A stretch of DNA of 64,000 nt from Dastarcus helophoroides (lineage: Eukaryota; Arthropoda; Insecta; Coleoptera; Bothrideridae). The stretch spans positions 19,192,618-19,256,617 of the forward strand of contig CM053334.1 in the NCBI GenBank assembly GCA_028583605.1. The letters are read 5' to 3'. The translations under genes were made by a program, and so were the position numbers. The notes beneath the pieces were generated by a model. It saw nothing but the letters and a program-made list of their open reading frames with translations, was not told where the DNA came from and searched no databases. This document shows positions 60,492 through 64,000 of the stretch, in pieces (position 1 is the stretch's first letter; each line of letters starts with the position of its first letter).

Positions 60492-60683
60492 TTAATTTGA
60501 TAAAAGGTTTGCTTGATCGAAAGGGTCATCTATCGATACTTTACAGCAGTCTACTATATCTGGTTCTTCATTAAAACCAGAGACAAAACCTTGAAACACA
60601 ACAAATCGATTTGTCCATTTCACAAATTTAAAATGTCTAATCAAAATTAGACATAAAACTGTCCAAAGACAGTTTTTCGTCAA
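60492..60683 (-). other. possible exon fragment ending DDPFDQANLLSN
   Basis: The minus strand reads GFVSGFNEEPDIVDCCKVSI then DDPFDQANLLSN and a stop, with an acceptor-like TTGTGTTTCAAG before GFVSG. A DPFD/DPFE element is found in the PAP-associated region of some non-canonical poly(A)/uridylyl transferases, but the match is too short to assign. It may be a chance frame or the end of a gene lying to the right. Confidence 0.22.
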
Positions 60684-61579
60684 GTTGTAAAATAGCGGCT
60701 AATAGCTAGTATGGAATAAACCTTAGAATAAGAAACAATCTTTCGTTTAAACGTGGCTAACGAGTTTCGGTAAAAAAAAAAGCCAAATTAAAAGGTGATT
60801 GAATCTTCTCCAAGCTAAGAATCTTTTAGAAAAAGTTTATTAAAATCGGAATTCGTTAAATTAATTAGCTAAAAGAATGAGATTAATTGCTCTTGCTTTA
60901 GTTTTCGATAAAACCCCACAAAGTCCACAAAGACGTTGTTGATTGGGCAAGCTAAGCTGTCAATCACAAAATCAGTGACCGTAACCGAGCACGTGGAAGA
61001 CGAACTATTTATTTAATGTAAAGACGTATTTATCACTTTCTTAATAGATGAATGCCATGCTAAATCAGATTGCCAATTAAACCAACAAAGGCACAATTAT
61101 TCCCTGTTCATTCTATCTGGCACGAGTGGTCTTTGACGTTTTCCATTGAATCAGTGCGCGTCAGTTCGTTTCTGAGATAACCGACGATCTACAAAATATG
61201 ACCCCTTTCTTAAGACTACATTACACTACGCTATAGGATATAACAGCAGCTGACACAAATCTGTTTTTCCTATGATGACATGGTGATCGAATTTCGAAAA
61301 AAATCAGAATTTATAAAGAAAGCAAAATCTACCTGTTTAACCTTGAATCGAGAATATTGCGAAGCAATATTTTGATAATGCGCTCGAATTCAAGACGTTT
61401 CTAAATCACAATTGACGTCCCTTTTAGACACCTTCATTCATCACACACCATCATCACCACCTACCAAACAAAATATGTTTAAATTTCCTAATTTTTAAGT
61501 ATCTTGTCGACGGAAATGTTGATCCTAAATAATGATGATGATTATGGCTATGGCCCCTAAGCATTAATGCACACATCAA

Positions 61580-62965
61580 TTGATTTGAACATTTATTACG
61601 TTTAGGGTTTGGAAACCAAAGACAGTTTCGATCTATTAGATCTTGTCGTTTGACATATCCAAACTCGAATGCTGACCAAAGACAAGCTGACCATCACAGT
61701 AAATATGCACTTAAAAATCAGTGGCTTGGTCCATGTGATTCCTAATTATAGTGCCACCTGTCCGTCTATTTATTCTCTTTTATATGATCAACGAAAGCTA
61801 CTCATTTGATAACTCATGATTGAATAGTGACGTAAGTTGATAAGTTTTCTATTGAATTCCACGCTAATCAAATTGATTTATTGTGCAAGCGACGGCAAAA
61901 AAAACGCGACAAAGAAAGCTCATTTTTCCAATTTTACAACTTTTGTATTGAGCGAAAGGGAAAGTTTAAATTTGCGTTAAATAACATCAATTTATCCAAC
62001 AAATTGTCCTTATGTAAGAAATCGTGATTATTAATCGACGCGTAATTAATTTTTTAAATATCGCGGATTAGCTATACCGGAAGTTTTGTCTACTATTTTG
62101 CAAATGGCAATCAGTTTTATTTTTACATCGTCCGTTGTTAAGATCTTAGAGTTTATCGCATATATAACGTTATTTACCGCATATATAATGTTATATATCG
62201 CCTATATAATGTTATATAACGTAATTGTCAGGGAAACAAATGAGCTGTGATAGTTTAAATGTTAGAAAAATAACAAGGTTGTGCGGGAAATTTAAAATTT
62301 GTTTTATTAAAAAAAAACGAAAGAAAATCTCAAGGGTAATGCGATGTTTAATTGATAATTTATACAGATTGCTTCATAATTTATCGCTAAGTGATACAAT
62401 TCGAAATTATCTACTTCTTTAGTTACATAAAACCCATCAAAGCGAGTTTTTTTCCGCGTTGGTATCGGCTTTATATTTAGGACCAATGCCAACTGGGTTA
62501 ACGTTCATTGTTAAGTTTTTACGCTATAAATTAAAAATATAATTGGGAAGTTCGTCCAGCTGATTCATGAATGTAAACATTTTATCACCAACTATGTTGT
62601 CAAATGAGTGTTTACAAATAATACATTGACAATGTAGGAAGTTTGCAAAATATTCATATTATCGGCTAAATTCTCACTAATTACATTCGGTTATTTGTTC
62701 TTTTAGATATTTCAATTTCCGGGTAATATGACTTGTTTTTAATTGACTCGATGCATGTAAACAAAACAGTTTAACGACCTCTATCTTTGGATTCCTGATG
62801 GGCAGAATAAAACTGGATACGAGGGCCTTTGTCTAGAGAGGCGCTTGTATCCATATTTATCTAAAAGTTAGAAGTTATATATTCAGGATCAGGATGCCAA
62901 ACTGACAACATAATAGAACCGAAACCGGTCTTTGGTTTCCAAACTGTGAATATGTTCAAACTCAT
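61580..62965. mobile_element. candidate element bounded by ~45-bp imperfect inverted repeats
   Basis: GTTTGGAAACCAAAGAC at 61607-61623 is the exact complement of 62928-62944. Similarity extends on both sides (ATGTTCAAA outward, GTTTCG inward), with about 1.3 kb between. A third, diverged copy of the word (GAGCCAAAGACCGGTTTCC) lies at about 30385. No coding region or target duplication was identified. Confidence 0.4.
62157..62220. repeat. 21-bp minisatellite, three copies
   Basis: CGCATATATAATGTTATATAT-type units begin at 62157, 62178 and 62199. Confidence 0.85.
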
Positions 62966-63765
62966 CGGTACGTGCGTTGGAATAGCATTAGGGCGTTAGA
63001 ATAGTTACGTACATTAGGGTAGATCAAAAATACAGGACCCACAAGATACAAAGTGGCCTAAATTTTACGTGACGCATGACGTATTGTATGAATAACCCGA
63101 TAGGAGAAAAAATAAATAAGAAATGAAGAGATGGAAATAAGGAAAAAGAAAATGGTAATGAGGATCACATCTGAATGCCACGTTTAGTGTAACTAAACAT
63201 TTTTTCATATTTAAGTGACTAGTTGACTTACGTTACTGTTGAGACTCCCCCGTATTCAATAGTTTCGAAACTGATTGAAGTCGACTAAAGGATTTCATGA
63301 ATTTATAATAAATTTAAAAAACGATGCTGGTGTTTTTGGCAGCCAATGGGATTTATATAAATAGATTTTAATATTATCAATATGGAGCACTTGCATCAAC
63401 CTGGACCAAAAACAAACAACCGATTAAATATGTTCCATAAAAGCGAATTTGCATAAATATTTTCCGCATGCAATTTACAAACAATGGAATTGAAGACAAT
63501 GAAAACTAAATATATTTACGAATATAAGTCGAATTTCTAGAAAAGTCAAAATCAAAGTCAAAATTTTCTGGTTACAATTCAAATCTGCGAAGAAAACCAT
63601 AGAGTACCTTCTATTGAGCTACGATTTGTCATTTCAATTTTCAACATTTCAGAAAATCGAACAATAAAAAGTATCAAATCGCACTCAAGTATCCTTTCAC
63701 GTAAAATTCAAAACTGTTCAAGTGTCTCGCTATCACCATTTTACTGCAATATTTTTGGCACAAAA
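62966..63765. other. right-edge AT-rich region
   Basis: No gene recognised in the last kilobase. Confidence 0.35.
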
Positions 63766-63793
63766 CACAAACCACTAACGTTAGTGGTTTGTG
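63766..63793. repeat. 28-bp perfect palindrome
   Basis: CACAAACCACTAAC followed directly by its complement GTTAGTGGTTTGTG. No spacer and no mismatch. Confidence 0.95.
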
Positions 63794-64000
63794 ACAAAAC
63801 GCACGAAAATATAAATGTGACCTTTGATAACTGTCAGTTTCTTCTTTAATTTCGATGGTAACGAAACGACCATTTACTATATGACAAATGTTAGTATTTA
63901 AATTTTGGTGAAATGGAGGGGTCCTTAGTTATCTTCAAAAATTGATATACTAATCTTGTCTCCTGAAACAAAGAATGATTAAAAAACGCAACAATGGTTG

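Overview
This is nuclear DNA from an arthropod, almost certainly an insect and plausibly a beetle. The evidence is AT-rich sequence, short GT-AG introns, a ZAD-type C2H2 zinc-finger gene (an arthropod-expanded class), an insect-like MANF, two INDY-type SLC13 transporters, and a TATA plus TCAGT initiator core promoter. The order Coleoptera is an inference. Every gene I can support is on the minus strand.

Layout. 1-3065 is a tandem array and 3071-3372 a solo LTR. 3865-5532 is intronless ALG6, and 5676-5738 is the first coding exon of a BolA2-like gene whose second exon is not found. 6381-6938 is MANF. 7596-16962 is a three-exon ZAD zinc-finger gene whose 7.1 kb intron holds two satellite arrays, a hAT-type insertion (8192-8833) and retroelement tails. 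17325-19018 is a second hAT-type insertion with a perfect 8-bp target duplication. 19546-22695 is a short-period array, followed by a long (AG)n tract and purine-rich DNA. 24535-31304 and 32122-37746 are two tandem SLC13 paralogues, A and B. Each has intact splice sites and a single-base frameshift, and each has an intron filled by satellite blocks in opposite orientations. 38580-44200 holds two more arrays. 47190-52850 and 55371-60385 are two blocks of one ~133-bp satellite. Between those blocks, 53700-53960 carries a convincing minus-strand promoter and a short first coding exon. Its phase fits SLC13-B, which would then span about 22 kb. The last 3.6 kb has no convincing gene.

Function. The genes form no single pathway. 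ALG6 (ER lipid-linked oligosaccharide glucosylation) and MANF (ER-resident stress factor) both act in the ER. BolA2 partners monothiol glutaredoxin in iron-sulfur handling. The zinc-finger protein is a probable transcription factor. The SLC13 pair should import citrate and dicarboxylates across the plasma membrane.

Most of the window is tandem repeat, in at least eight families, several with higher-order periods (about 247, 265, 281, 297, 347 and 855 bp). The most notable structures are the opposed satellite blocks inside the SLC13 introns, which share a near-identical turn-around junction although they lie in non-equivalent introns.
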